This document shows positions 1 to 9,908 of a DNA stretch of 64,000 nucleotides, piece after piece. This DNA comes from Glebionis coronaria. Lineage: Eukaryota > Streptophyta > Magnoliopsida > Asterales > Asteraceae. The notes below the pieces were generated by a model. The model saw only the letters and a list, made by a program, of their open reading frames with translations, searched no databases and was not told the origin of the DNA. A program made the translations under genes and the position numbers. Within the stretch, counting starts at the first letter, position 1, and each line of letters begins with the position of its first letter. The stretch covers positions 206,642,271-206,706,270 of the forward strand of contig CM046875.1 of assembly GCA_025667525.1 (NCBI GenBank), read 5' to 3'.

Positions 1-994
1 TTCTATTTTTCCTCTCAGCAACTCCATTTTGCTGTGGGGTTCTGGCAACACTAAATTTCCTAGTGATTCCTTTTTTGTCACAAAAAACATCTAACACTTT
101 ATTCCTAAATTCACCACCATTATCACTCCTAAGCATTTTAACTTCATTTCCAGTTTTCCTCTCAATCTGAGTGATAAAATCAATTAAAGTGTCAGTTGTG
201 TCACTCTTCATAGCTAAAAAGAAAGTCCAAGTGAACCTAGAAAAGTCATCTGTGATGACAAATCAGTAGGACTTACCATTTAAACTTTCTATATTGGTTG
301 GACCAAAGAGGTCCATATGAAGCAAGTGAAGAGGTCTAGTACTAGAGTGCACCTGTTTGGACTTGAATGAGACCTTATGCTGCTTGCCTTTAAGACATGC
401 AACACAAGAGTGGTCATTGTGGAAGGCCTTCTCAGGCAAACCATCAACCAAGCCAAGTCTCACAAGCCAGTTTATATTCTTAAAATTTATGTGCACTAGT
501 CTCCTGTGCCATAAATTACTCTCATCTAACGAAGCTTTAGCATAAAAACAAGACATATTGTTATTCATTCTAATCCCATTCAGATTCACATTGTATATGT
601 CTTTATGCCTAGGTGTTCTATAGTCAATATATTTCTCATCAGGGATCTTATAATCCTTGCTTAACACCAAACATTCAGTATCAGTAAACAGAACTTTATT
701 TTTGTTATCACAAACTTGTGATACACTAAAAAGATTGTAATCAAGTTCCTTTACAAAAAATACATTTTCAAAACGCAATTTCTTGGTGAGAAGAGTTCCT
801 TTGCCTGTGATAGTACCATATCCGCCTCCAAAGTAAACCTTATCACCATCCTTAATGGGAGTGAAGTTCGTCAGATAATCTTCCTTCCCTGTCATGTGCC
901 TTGAGCATCCACTATCCCAATATCCAAAATCATTGACCTGTCTTTGAATGCCCTGAACATAAAGAAAACAAGTTAGTTTTCTTTGGGAACCCAA
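1..994 (-). pseudogene. pol: protease and integrase N-terminal half, element G
   Basis: From about 994 down, the translation shows the aspartic protease signature D-S-G-C-S-R-H-M-T-G, then the GAG-pre-integrase HHCC zinc region (W-H-R-R-L-V-H ... C-V-A-C-L-K-G-K). Next comes the start of the integrase core (L-L-H-M-D-L-F-G-P). A TGA at 265-263 interrupts the core, but the same frame continues to position 1 with the second catalytic Asp (R-S-D-N-G-G-E-F) and T-P-Q-Q-N-G-V-A-E-R, which holds the catalytic Glu. All three DDE residues are therefore still readable. Reverse transcriptase and RNase H lie off-window. Confidence 0.88.
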
Positions 995-2520
995 GCCTTA
1001 GCAGACTCAGATTCATCTGGTTGTTCAATAAGAACAGACTTAGTTCTTATAACAACCCAATTTTCATCCTTCTTTGGATGAAATACCCAGTTAACCCCAA
1101 TAGGTTTTGTAATGACCTTTGAAATGTAATTAAATCTATTACAGGTCATTGAAATCCCATTATCATTAGGGTTTTGATCTTTCTTTGGTCTCCATGTCAA
1201 GCTTGAAGAACCTTTAGACCCCTTACCCTGTGGTTGCAAATATTTAGGTCTGGTCACGTTTCTGTCAACGTTGGAATTGGTCTTGTCAATGCTGAATTTA
1301 CCCTTGTCAGCATTGAACCTAGGGTTTGCTACAGAAACCCATTGCCTATTAGACCAAGTATTTGTCTTTTGAAATGGTCTTTGTCCATGAGTGTTAGACC
1401 CTCTAGTGAAGAATGGGGCAGGTCTAACAACTTTTAGACTTTGCTGCACACAAGGTTTGGGTCTGACAACGTTTGACTTTCTAACAACGTTGACTTTGTT
1501 CCTGTCAGTGCTGAATTTGTTCCTGTCAGTGCTGACTTTGGGAGCGTTGACACACTTATATGCTAAATGTGAAAAGCTACCACAAGTGTAACAGGCTTTT
1601 CTAGACACAACCCTAGGTCTAGAAGAGAAGAAGCCTGTTCCATCATTGCTAACTTGGCTCTTATGTGACCTAGTATTCATATACATCTCTGCATACTTAA
1701 TGCTAGGTTTTCTAACAGTGTTTGAGCCAAGGTCAACAGCCTTACCAGTGATTGGGTTGGTAACCTTAACAGGAGTTGACTCATTAGGACTTTCACATAG
1801 CAAGCCACCCTTAACAAATAAGGTAGGGTTAGCTTTCTTCCATTCATTCAAGTCAGTCAACTTTTGTTGATACTCTTCAACTGGGGTGACAACTCTTGGT
1901 GGAGGAATGAATTCCTCCTCTTGGAGTTCTGGCAAACCAGCCCAAGATAGGTCCTTTTGTTGGACACCATAGAAGTCACCAGCTGGTGGTGGAACCACAG
2001 AGTAGTCTTTCATTCCAATCCCAGTCATGTCCTTAGGATCCCTTTGTTTACTCACACATTCTCCTAGGGTTTGTGTGGCCTTGTCAAATCTTTGAATTTT
2101 AAGGCCAACATTATCTTTATTCTTAATGGCCTCATCTAGCTTAGCCTGTAACTCACCATTAACCCTTTCCATGATACTCCTAATATCATTACTAGCATTC
2201 AACTCATGTTTTAAGATATTTATTTTATCTTTTAAGTCAAATTTCATTTTCTTGTATTCAGAAACTGTCTTCTCAGTTTGAGTGAGAGCTATTTGATAGT
2301 TAGACAGTTTGCATCTTTTAGTACTCATATCATCTAATAATCTTAACACCTCTTTGTTAAGTCTCTTAGTATTTAACCTACAACCTTTACTACAAAAAGC
2401 ATCATCGTATACCTCATTATCAGATGAAGAGGAGGAGTGTGCCATGAGAGCATATTGAACATGCTCTTCTTCTTCTATCTCAGCAACCAAAGCTTTATCC
2501 TCTTCCCCATCTTTAGCCAA
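973..2520 (-). pseudogene. gag: gag C-terminal/linker region of element G, second zinc knuckle
   Basis: Continues the gag frame after the stop at 2533. The N-terminal 40 residues are acidic, followed by a coiled-coil-like Lys/Glu/Leu stretch at about residues 55-150. A second CCHC knuckle (C-Y-T-C-x4-H-x4-C) is coded at 1593-1552. Between and after these is a low-complexity stretch with repeated S-T-D-R-N-K-type units. The stop at 975-973 comes with a frame change: the next domain is in another minus frame, starting in the 973-994 overlap. Confidence 0.8.
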
Positions 2521-2532
2521 ATAGCTCCAATC

Positions 2533-3123
2533 CTATCCCATACCATCAATTCCTTGAACTGCAACCATGGCTTTAGGATCCTGAGCCTTAACAATTTGGC
2601 TTGAAGGTTTGCCAGCATCAGATCTTCTAGGAGATCTGCATTCCCTCATGAAGTGCCCAATACGATGACAGTTGTAGCATTCAACTTTGGATTTATCAAA
2701 CCCAGCTGTGTCCTTTGCATTTAAGGTCATCTTCTTCTTAAACCTTCTGTTCCACCTGTTTGCTCTTATACTAGAAAGAGCCATGTTCCACTTAATGTCC
2801 ATCTCTTCCAAGTGCTCATCACTTATCTGCTCAAGGTCCTCATATGTAATCACTGAACCATTGGGCAAAGAAGCAATATAAGCACATACAGTATCCAGAT
2901 CCAAACCAGCAGGTTTAACTCTTGGTGAGTTACTTTTGAATGTGTCAGCGTCTGAAAAGGAGACATTGATAGGACATGTTCCAGCGCTGACACATGATGA
3001 TCCAGTAACTGGATGCATGTAGGAGTCCTTCTGATTGAATTGACCTTCACTATGAGAAAAGAAGGCCATGTTACTGTTGGTGGAGTTGCTTCCATGTTCT
3101 AAAAGAGTTTCATCTTCCAACAA
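2533..3123 (-). pseudogene. gag: gag middle part with zinc knuckle, element G
   Basis: Same reading frame as the capsid piece (3807-3256). It contains a CCHC zinc knuckle, C-Y-N-C-x4-H-x4-C, coded at 2679-2638, which in this family binds the genomic RNA. The upstream part is a Ser/Asn-rich linker. It ends at a TAG (2535-2533) that directly precedes D-W-S-Y in the same frame. Related gag proteins, as I recall them, have Trp at this point, so the stop fits a G-to-A change (TGG to TAG). The start given is only the first Met after the previous stop; the natural start is at 3807. Confidence 0.82.
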
Positions 3124-3255
3124 CCTCAGTTTGTTGTAGATATCATCAACCGTGGAACTTTTGTGAGTATTATTGGCAAGAATAGATATTGCCTCAATCT
3201 TCCACGCCTCACCAAGACTTTTAAGAAAAGTAGCATTAATGTCAACATCACCAAG

Positions 3256-3807
3256 TTATGTCCCCATGAAAGAAAATTTGCTGGTAATATAAAGTAATCT
3301 GCTTCTCACACTACTAAGCTTTTCATTAGGTTGAGCCTTGAAGACAGCATAATCATGTATGAGTTGCTTCTTCTTCTCTTCCTTAGTATCTTCATTTCCA
3401 CCATATGCAACTTCAAGAGCTGCCCAAAGGTCCTTAGCAGATTCATATCCTCTGTATTTATGCTGATTCTTTTGTCCCAAAGAGAGTTTTAGAATATTTA
3501 GGGTTTTCATGTCAACCCTTTTCTTTGCTATGTCTTCAGCAGACACAGCTCTACCATCATCAGGTTTTTCCTTCTTATCTGCTTCTGAACACCCAGCAAC
3601 AACTGTTCTTGTAGCAATGGCATTAGCAATCTTTTGAGATATATTGAATGTGTTTCCATATTCAATAATCTCCCAGAGTGTGTAGTCATAGATCCCCAGG
3701 TATTGCTCAAAGTTGAATTTCCACAATTCAAAGTTGGTTGCATCAAGCATGGGAATCTTGATGTTTGGCAAAGGTGAGGAGGAGGAGGTTATTTCTGGAT
3801 TTGACAT
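3256..3807 (-). pseudogene. gag: gag N-terminal domain of element G (UBN2/DUF4219 type)
   Basis: Start is the ATG at 3807, about 85 bp inside the PBS. The 183 residues begin M-S-N-P-E-I and carry the copia capsid pattern: M-L-D-A-T-N-F-E-L-W-K near residue 20, then D-L-W-A-A-L-E and the K-K-Q-L-I-H-D-Y-A-V-F-K region near 120-160. This protein would form the capsid of the virus-like particle. The frame stops at TAA 3258-3256 and continues in the same frame into the next piece (3123-2533), so the stop is a nonsense mutation and not a natural end. Confidence 0.88.
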
Positions 3808-3891
3808 GATGTTGTTAGGGTTTTGAGAAAATTAGGGTTTTGGTGATTTTTTGGGTTCTTGTGTTCTTTAAGATCAAAAGTTCCTCAACAA

Positions 3892-3903
3892 GCTTTGATA
3901 CCA
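3892..3903 (-). other. tRNA primer binding site of element G
   Basis: The minus strand reads TGGTATCAAAGC, two bases from the LTR end. This is one base different from TGGTATCAGAGC, the usual PBS of plant copia elements, complementary to the 3' end of initiator tRNA-Met. Confidence 0.85.
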
Positions 3904-3905
3904 CT

Positions 3906-4422
3906 TGTTGATCCCAAACTTAGATCGATTTAGCTTTATGTATACGATATTAGATCAAGTAATATACTTAGAGAAACCTTTGTATATGTATATGACAATT
4001 TAAGTGTTATGCGGAATTAACACTTAAACAAGAACACACAAGATGTAAACAAACTTTCACTTTGATTAATGATATCAAACTTGCTTACAATGAAAGTAGT
4101 TTACGTATGAAAACTTATATAGAACAATAACCTAAAGGTCTTCTTTTATAGACATAAGAAGCCTTGTACAATAATCTACGTATCAACTATTCTAGGTAAA
4201 GATAAATATAGAAAATACATTGTTGTTCCTATCTTTACTAGAAGTAATCTAGAATACAATAAACGCGTAGAGTATATCTTCCCATCAGTGCTTGTCTTCA
4301 ATGTATCAACGCTTGACTTTGTCTTGTCAACGCTTGAGCTGTCAGCGTTTGTTTTACTCCTGTCAACGCTTGTTTTACTCTTGTCATCGTTCAAGTAGAC
4401 TGGCTATAATTTATTCCCAACA
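3906..4422 (-). repeat. 5' LTR of copia element G (517 bp)
   Basis: Ends are TGTTG at 3906 and CCAACA at 4422 (inverted TG...CA). The low-coordinate end abuts a PBS-like site, which makes this the 5' LTR of a minus-strand element. Positions 4285-4390 hold repeated copies of a GTCAACGCTTG-like motif that also recurs, coding, in the gag linker of the same element. The second LTR is outside the window, so LTR identity cannot be judged. Confidence 0.88.
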
Positions 4423-4424
4423 CA

Positions 4425-4847
4425 GAGTACATTTATAATGGGTTCATACCCGGACGGTCTGTACAAATCATATCTACCCTACAAGCGCGTGCACTACTGT
4501 CACATGGCTGTGAGGGTTATCTAGCTACGGTTCACGACATGGATGCTGAATCCCCATCAATTCAGGATCAACCTATAGTGTCGGAATTCCAAGATGTTTT
4601 TCCAGCAGAACTTCCAGGCATACCACCTGCACGAGAAGTGGAATTCAGTATCGAGCTTATTCCAGGAGCCGAACCAATCTCCAAGGCTCCTTATCGCATG
4701 GCTCCCATAGAGCTGAAGGAGCTGAAGGATCAACTGAAAGAACTTCTTGAACGAGGTTTCATTCGACCGAGCGCATCTCCATGGGGCGCACCGGTCTTGT
4801 TCATTAAGAAGAAGGACGACAGTATGCGTCTTTGTATAGACTATCGC
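4425..4847 (+). pseudogene. pol: E1 pol, protease end and N-terminal reverse transcriptase
   Basis: Open reading frame from the G insertion edge to the copia insertion. The first part (to about 4538) is the C-terminal protease/linker region (H-G-C-E-G-Y-L-A). From 4539 it has the RT entry region: [18 protein letters not shown]-x-E-L-K-E-L, the G-F-I-R-P-S-x-S-P-W-G-A-P-V motif, and L-C-I-D-Y-R at the break. The frame is cut after the Arg codon at 4845-4847 and resumes in phase at 46440 with E-L-N-K-I. This shows the 41.6 kb composite landed inside a working or recently working RT gene. Confidence 0.92.
4843..4847. repeat. Target-site duplication ATCGC, left copy
   Basis: ATCGC directly precedes the LTR start TG at 4848 and is repeated directly after the LTR end at 46435-46439. 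Removing one copy and everything between restores the E1 reading frame, which supports a single integration event at these borders. Confidence 0.95.
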
Positions 4848-5168
4848 TGTTAGAAATACGTTTTTAACGTATATTAGAAGTATCGGTCACTCCACAATAT
4901 TATTTATGTTGTAATAGCTCGTAGTTAATGTTGCTTATTAAGTTAAGTAAGAAACCGACGCATGGGCTTGTCATGGGTCGGCCCAAGCCCAAATAGTGGC
5001 CTTGGATATAAATACCCCTTTCCACCATGGAAAGGGGTTGGTTGTTGACATTCCATATTTTCATTTGAATAAAATACACATAGTTTCTCTCTCACTTTCT
5101 CTCACTAGTTTCTCTCTCTAGGAATCTTCAACCCACTTCATAGATTCATAGGTTATCAAGATTCTACA
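4848..5168 (+). repeat. 5' LTR of the copia composite (321 bp)
   Basis: Starts TGTTAGAAATACG, ends GATTCTACA, followed after two bases by a PBS. It contains TATAAATA at 5007-5014, a GGGCTT/AAGCCC inverted repeat before it (4964-4969, 4985-4990) and a 9-bp hairpin right after it (5015-5037). A CT-rich stretch (about 5090-5125) follows. It matches the LTR at 46112-46434 apart from visible differences near 4960 and 4998 and a 2-bp CT length change. Confidence 0.95.
5007..5014 (+). promoter_or_regulatory. TATA box of the copia 5' LTR
   Basis: TATAAATA followed immediately by a 9-bp inverted repeat. The same arrangement is found at 46271-46278 in the 3' LTR and, with different sequence, at 18546-18553 in the internal LTR. 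Transcription would start roughly 25-32 bp downstream (inferred). Confidence 0.7.
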
Positions 5169-5170
5169 TT

Positions 5171-5182
5171 TGGTATCAGAGC
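5171..5182 (+). other. tRNA-Met primer binding site of the composite
   Basis: TGGTATCAGAGC, two bases after the LTR end. This is the standard plant copia PBS complementary to initiator tRNA-Met and fixes the plus-strand orientation. Confidence 0.92.
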
Positions 5183-5731
5183 ATGGTTAGATTGGTTTAT
5201 TCTTGTTTTTATTTTGTTTGATTTTGATGGGTTTTGATTTAATCAAGCTTTTATCTTAAAAAGTTTGTATTTTTATTCTTTAAATCATGTCAAATCTTTA
5301 GATTTACTTACTTTTTAGATAAAAATCACAAATTTTTATACAAAAATCAAAAACTTTTATTATCAAATCTTAAAAAGTTTGTGTTTTTATAAAAAGTTTG
5401 TGTTTTTCTCTTTTTAGTTTTGTATTTTTATTGATAAAACCCTTTCTATTTTGATTGAATTTTGTTTGAATTCTTTAAATTGAACTTTTAATTTTATCCT
5501 TTTTTATTTTTTTATAATCAGTTTCCACTTTAATTTTTTATTATTGATTTTCGTTTATCAGTTTATCAGTTTTATCCTATCTGGGTTTTTCTGTTATCAG
5601 TTTTTTATATAACCTTTTATTTTTTTTATATAATCAGTTTTTATAAATTTTTTATATAACCAGTTTCTCAATTTTTATCAGTTTTCTGTTTTTCTGTTGC
5701 ATAATCTTTCTGTCCAAAACTGTCATTCTTA

Positions 5732-5920
5732 AAGTTCCGAATCAAACCAAAAGTTCCGGATCAAAAGTTCCGAACGAACTTCCGAACGAACTTCCGAACG
5801 AACTTCCGAACGAACTTCCGAACGTACTTCCGAACGAACTTCCGAACGAACTTCCGAACGAACTTCCGAACGAACTTCCGAACGAACTTCCGAGTGAATG
5901 AAATCTTCCGAATGAACAAG
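5732..5920 (+). repeat. Tandem array, 12-bp unit CGAACGAACTTC, in the 5' leader
   Basis: About eleven near-perfect 12-bp units, bordered by degenerate AAGTTCCGA units on both sides. The core TTCCGAA/TTCCGGA is the same as in the arrays at 19022-19425 and 42808-43637. The array is open in more than one frame only because the period is a multiple of three. Confidence 0.92.
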
Positions 5921-7684
5921 ATTCAAACATAACGGCAGACTCAAACAAAAAACTCTTAGACTCGATTTAATCCTTCTCTTTTTTTTTTTATTTACTCACT
6001 CGGACTCCAACCAACTCTATCACTCACTCGACTCACCCTCGCTTAACAGAATCCAAAAACCCCACAAACCCTCTCTCGACTCGCACACCCAACCTCTCGT
6101 CAACAACTCTCGTCTCACGTAACACACAACATAAACTCCCAACAGACTCCTCTCTCGACCCACCCTAGACTCGTCTAACACACTCGACTTAAACACTCCA
6201 ACAAAACCCACCAGTCTCCTGCAACTCATCTCAGACCAACAAAATCCAACAACAAGACTTGACTCCTATCTCACCACCTCCTAGACCCACCCTCGTACAA
6301 CGAACCATCACACACTTTAGATCTCAGATTAAGTTTTTCGTGGTTGCACTTGCATGTCGAGATCTATAAATATCTAAGCCTCACGAAACTATAGTCATCA
6401 TTGATCCATTGTCGGATAATACCCTCTCTCAATATCCGAAAATTAAGAAAGATTAATAACAATCATGTTATAATCTATTTTGGTTTCGTTGGAACTCAAA
6501 TCATCATCAAAACCAACTCATAAAATACAAAGTCTCAGATTCTTTTTCGTGATCTATACACATAAAAGCCAAGATCTTTTTAGATTCTTACACGAAAAAT
6601 TTAATCTTCATAGACCCGTGTTTTGATTTTGTTAAAAAACCCAGTTCTTTATACGAAATTAAATAAAAATTAATAACAATCTTGTTATTATCCTTATTTG
6701 TTTCGATTCATTCAATCAAATACTACTCTCAACTCTCTCGGACACCCACTCACACCCTCGAACCCAACCTCTCTCGTATCCACTCAACACTCTAACAATT
6801 GACCGAAAGACTCGACAGATGAGAGAGACTACGATTAGACTATAATTAATACCTACCCGAGACCCTTTGGTTACAAAAGATCTTGAAGATTTTCCTGGAT
6901 CAATAAAGCAAATACTGCTTCGGTTTCGAGTTTTGGTTTATTATCCAAGTGGGATTCGGTTTATTCTCAGATGATTTGTTTTGAAGAAGAGATGCATGAG
7001 TAAGATGTATCACACGTTTGATTTGAGATAGATGAAACTGGTTCACAAGATAACTGGGTATTAAAGATCTTGTATTTGGGATTGAGAGATAAGAGAAAAG
7101 GAGGAGGCGGAGGTTTCTAGGTGAGAGAAGGATGTGTATTAGGTTTTGAGAGAGAGTTTTACAGGGACGGAGGATACAAGGTTTGAGGAGAGAGAGAGAT
7201 AACTGTGTTGTGTATATTTATTTAGGGCGGAAATTTCTAGGTTAGTGGTTTCCACGTGGGGTAAGGCGGAGGAAACAAGGAAGACCAACTTTCTTACACG
7301 TTTCTTCTTATTTTGTTTTCCTTTTTTATTTTTTTTTTGTTGAGTAAGTTTTTTTAAAATTTAGGTAACATTTTCTATTTTTATATTAAATTTATTTTGT
7401 ATTTTTGTCTCTTTTTTTGTATTTTAGATAAGCAAAATTTTTGAATTTTAGGTGTTGTTGAAATCTGGCTATATATTTGATTTTTATTTTTATTTTATTT
7501 TTAATTTTAGTTAAGTAAATTTTATTTTTTTAAAGTTAACTTAACTTTTTATATTTTCATATTTTAAAGATAAAAAATTGTTGTGCCGAGAAAGGATTTC
7601 TATCATCCATCTAGGATTTTTAAGTTTTATTTACGGCTCTATCGAAAACAACCTCGTCCACAAACATTTTTTTATCGACATTCA

Positions 7685-9888
7685 ATGGACTCGTTGATTT
7701 CGACATCTCAAGAGAAAGAATCGCATTCAATGCAAAACAAAGTTAGGAAAAGTGGCATCACTTCATTTCAAATGCTTCAGTCTCATCTTGTCACTCTTTC
7801 GAGGATTCAAGGAGGGAGAGAATTTGTGACAATCTTTGGTCAAGATCGTCATATATTCATCGACTCTATCTTTACCACTTTGACCCAACTCGCCGAGCAA
7901 CTCAACCATGGAAACTTTAATCACTCTGCATCGGCACTTGCATATAAGGCTCTTGTGACACAACTCACGCCTTTCCTCCAATTCAATATCATCAAGCCTG
8001 AAAGTTCAGTGATTTGCCAATCATTTCTTCGAGATACACATACCGATTTTAGAGCTTTCCGTGATACAATTTCGAAACTCATGACATCGGTCTCGTCTTC
8101 AATTTATGAAAGATCTCGACTTCAGCAAGCGTATGATAATGGAGTGCAAGAATCAATGACGCAGATGCAAGAGGAGAATGGTCATACGGTTGACAACTTG
8201 GAGCCTAACGATGGTAAGAGCACGGAATCAGGAGGACAACATGATACCAGTGGCACGTCGGGGAATGTTCACGAGATTTCTCTTGATGACACCTTACCCA
8301 TGTATGACGCAGAGCCTGCAAACACGGTACAATGTAATGTTGTTTATGATGTATATGCTGATGACATGCCGCATATTGAGCATTCTGAACCTAATTATGA
8401 CAAACATGGGATGGAAAAGAGTGATAGGAATACCATTTTTGATTCATCCGATGTAAGTCATAATGGGGGAGAGATTGTTCAGAATGCTATAGTACATCAT
8501 GATAATTGTATTATAACTGCTTCATTGACTGCTTCTGATTCCAAGATTAGAGAGCTCGAAACGATTGTAGCTCAACAATCAAAAGATCTTGAGGATGCGA
8601 AACTTGAATTTTCTAAGAAAACGGACAAATTTTAAACATACTTTGAAAAACTTGAAAAGTCAAACGTTGTTCTTGAAAGAAAATTGGATCAAAAAGTTTT
8701 AGATTCGAAAGCTGAAAAGGATAATCTTTTGAAACAAATTCAGTTACTAGAGTCTAAATTGGCATCCCAGGATAGATTGCTCAAAGAAAATGAAACGTTA
8801 AAAGCCCAAGTTCAGGAAAAGGTTTTTGCTATAGCTGCGTTGAAAAACGAGTTAAGGAAAAATAGAGGACCTAGTGTGGACACTAAGCTTGAAAAACCAT
8901 CAATCTTGGGGAAACCGCCTACAAATCAGTTCGTCAGACAACCGATTGTCAGACAACCTACTGCATTTAGATCCGAGCGACCACAATCCTCGAGACCACG
9001 GTTTGCCTCCCAAGTTGATTTGGGTCATATTTCTAGAATAGTCACTCCACCAACTAGGCCTAATGTGACTAAATCAGTTTTAGCAAGACCTCATCACATG
9101 ATTGCCCCTAGTTTCTCTAAGAATAGTTCAATGAACACGTCTAGAACTAGTTCAACTGATGTGCGCCATGATTTTTGTCAAAGGGAAGCTATTCAAAAGA
9201 CACATGTAAGAGATAGCAATGTCCAACCTAGTCAGATGCCTTCTAGATTACCCAACACTGCTAACCGTAGCATGATGTCTCCTAGGAGCATCGATCAATC
9301 ATCTAGGAATTACTCGGACATTAAATATGCTACTTGTAAAACATGTAGAAAATGTGTCTTTACGGCAAATCATGACTCTTGTATCAAAAAATTGCTTAAT
9401 GAGGTAAACTCCCGTGCTAGACTTAACTCCCAGTGGGTCGCTAAAATCAAACCCATTAGTAAAATGTGGCGCCCCACTGGTAGAACTTTCACTCTTGTAG
9501 GAAACGAGTGCCCTTTAACTAGGATAGTCTCTGATTCTACGAAGACTACTAGGGAGGAAATTGCAAAGGATGATACATTACTTAAGCCTGAACTTAAGGT
9601 TTTCTATAAAAGGAAACGTTTGCCAACTAAGACAAGTGAATCATCCCCTCAGGCCACCTCTGACACAAGAAAATAAAACCGTGAACCCCCACGTGCTTCT
9701 AAAATAGATATCTCTAACCCATGCAAAAGTATACAAACTCCTAATGAGAATGCAGGTACCAAAGTTGATGTTCCAAAAGAACGAAGCGGTCCAATCGTTG
9801 TATACCATTCAACTAAGGACACACTTAGAGTTTGGTTGCTGAAGAAGCAGATATCGAAGAAACAAGTGTCTCAGGGGATTCATGGTTA
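7685..9888 (+). pseudogene. Gag-like protein of pol-less copia body A, coiled-coil, unknown N-terminal domain
   Basis: One frame with two internal stops (TAA 8633-8635 and 9674-9676), closing at TAA 9886-9888. I chose ATG 7685 (M-D-S-L-I-S); the frame is open upstream to 7583 without a better Met. Residues about 20-165 form a helical domain I do not recognise. About 165-270 is acidic linker and 280-400 a Lys/Glu/Leu coiled coil. A Ser/Arg/Pro-rich stretch follows, then a Cys/His motif C-x2-C-x2-C-x5-H-x2-C (9335-9382) and W-R-P-T-G-R-T-F ... C-P-L-T-R. The last two features also occur in body C (23835-23882 and after), so the C-terminal half is homologous to the C gag-pol linker. There is no CCHC knuckle, protease, integrase or RT. 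The protein probably belongs to a non-autonomous partner element; its function is unknown. Confidence 0.72.
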
Positions 9889-9908
9889 AGCTGCACAAAG
9901 GACTTATA

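Larger units (their letters stand above)
1..4422 (-). mobile_element. Ty1/copia retrotransposon G, 5' part (3' part beyond the window)
   Basis: Read on the minus strand the order is LTR (4422-3906), PBS (3903-3892), gag, then protease and integrase, running off the left edge. The copia order (integrase before reverse transcriptase) is inferred, because RT lies outside the window. The element lies inside E1 pol, whose reading frame is open from 4425 directly next to the LTR. The expected TSD next to the LTR would be CAGAG (4423-4427); its partner is off-window. The gag-pol frame carries several stops and one frameshift, so this copy cannot make a full polyprotein. Confidence 0.93.
5169..7684 (+). 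other. Long 5' leader of copia body A
   Basis: About 2.5 kb between the PBS and the first plausible ATG (7685). It holds AT-rich sequence to 5730, a TTCCG-rich tandem array (5732-5920), C/T-rich ACTC/CTCG sequence (about 5990-6320 and 6720-6840), and two blocks (6325-6500, 6535-6720) with matching hairpin layouts. Each block has TTTCGTG/CACGAAA arms and an AATAAC/GTTAT arm pair. From 7300 to 7580 it is T-rich. No convincing ORF was seen. Confidence 0.65.

Noticed and set aside
5171..5188. tRNA-Met-like sequence as a possible tRNA gene
   Set aside because: Only the 12-18 nt complementary to the tRNA 3' end is present, next to an LTR: a primer binding site. No cloverleaf was seen here or at the other PBSs.
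5732..5920. CRISPR-like regularly spaced repeats
   Set aside because: Units are contiguous 12-bp tandem repeats with no unique spacers, in plant retrotransposon DNA.
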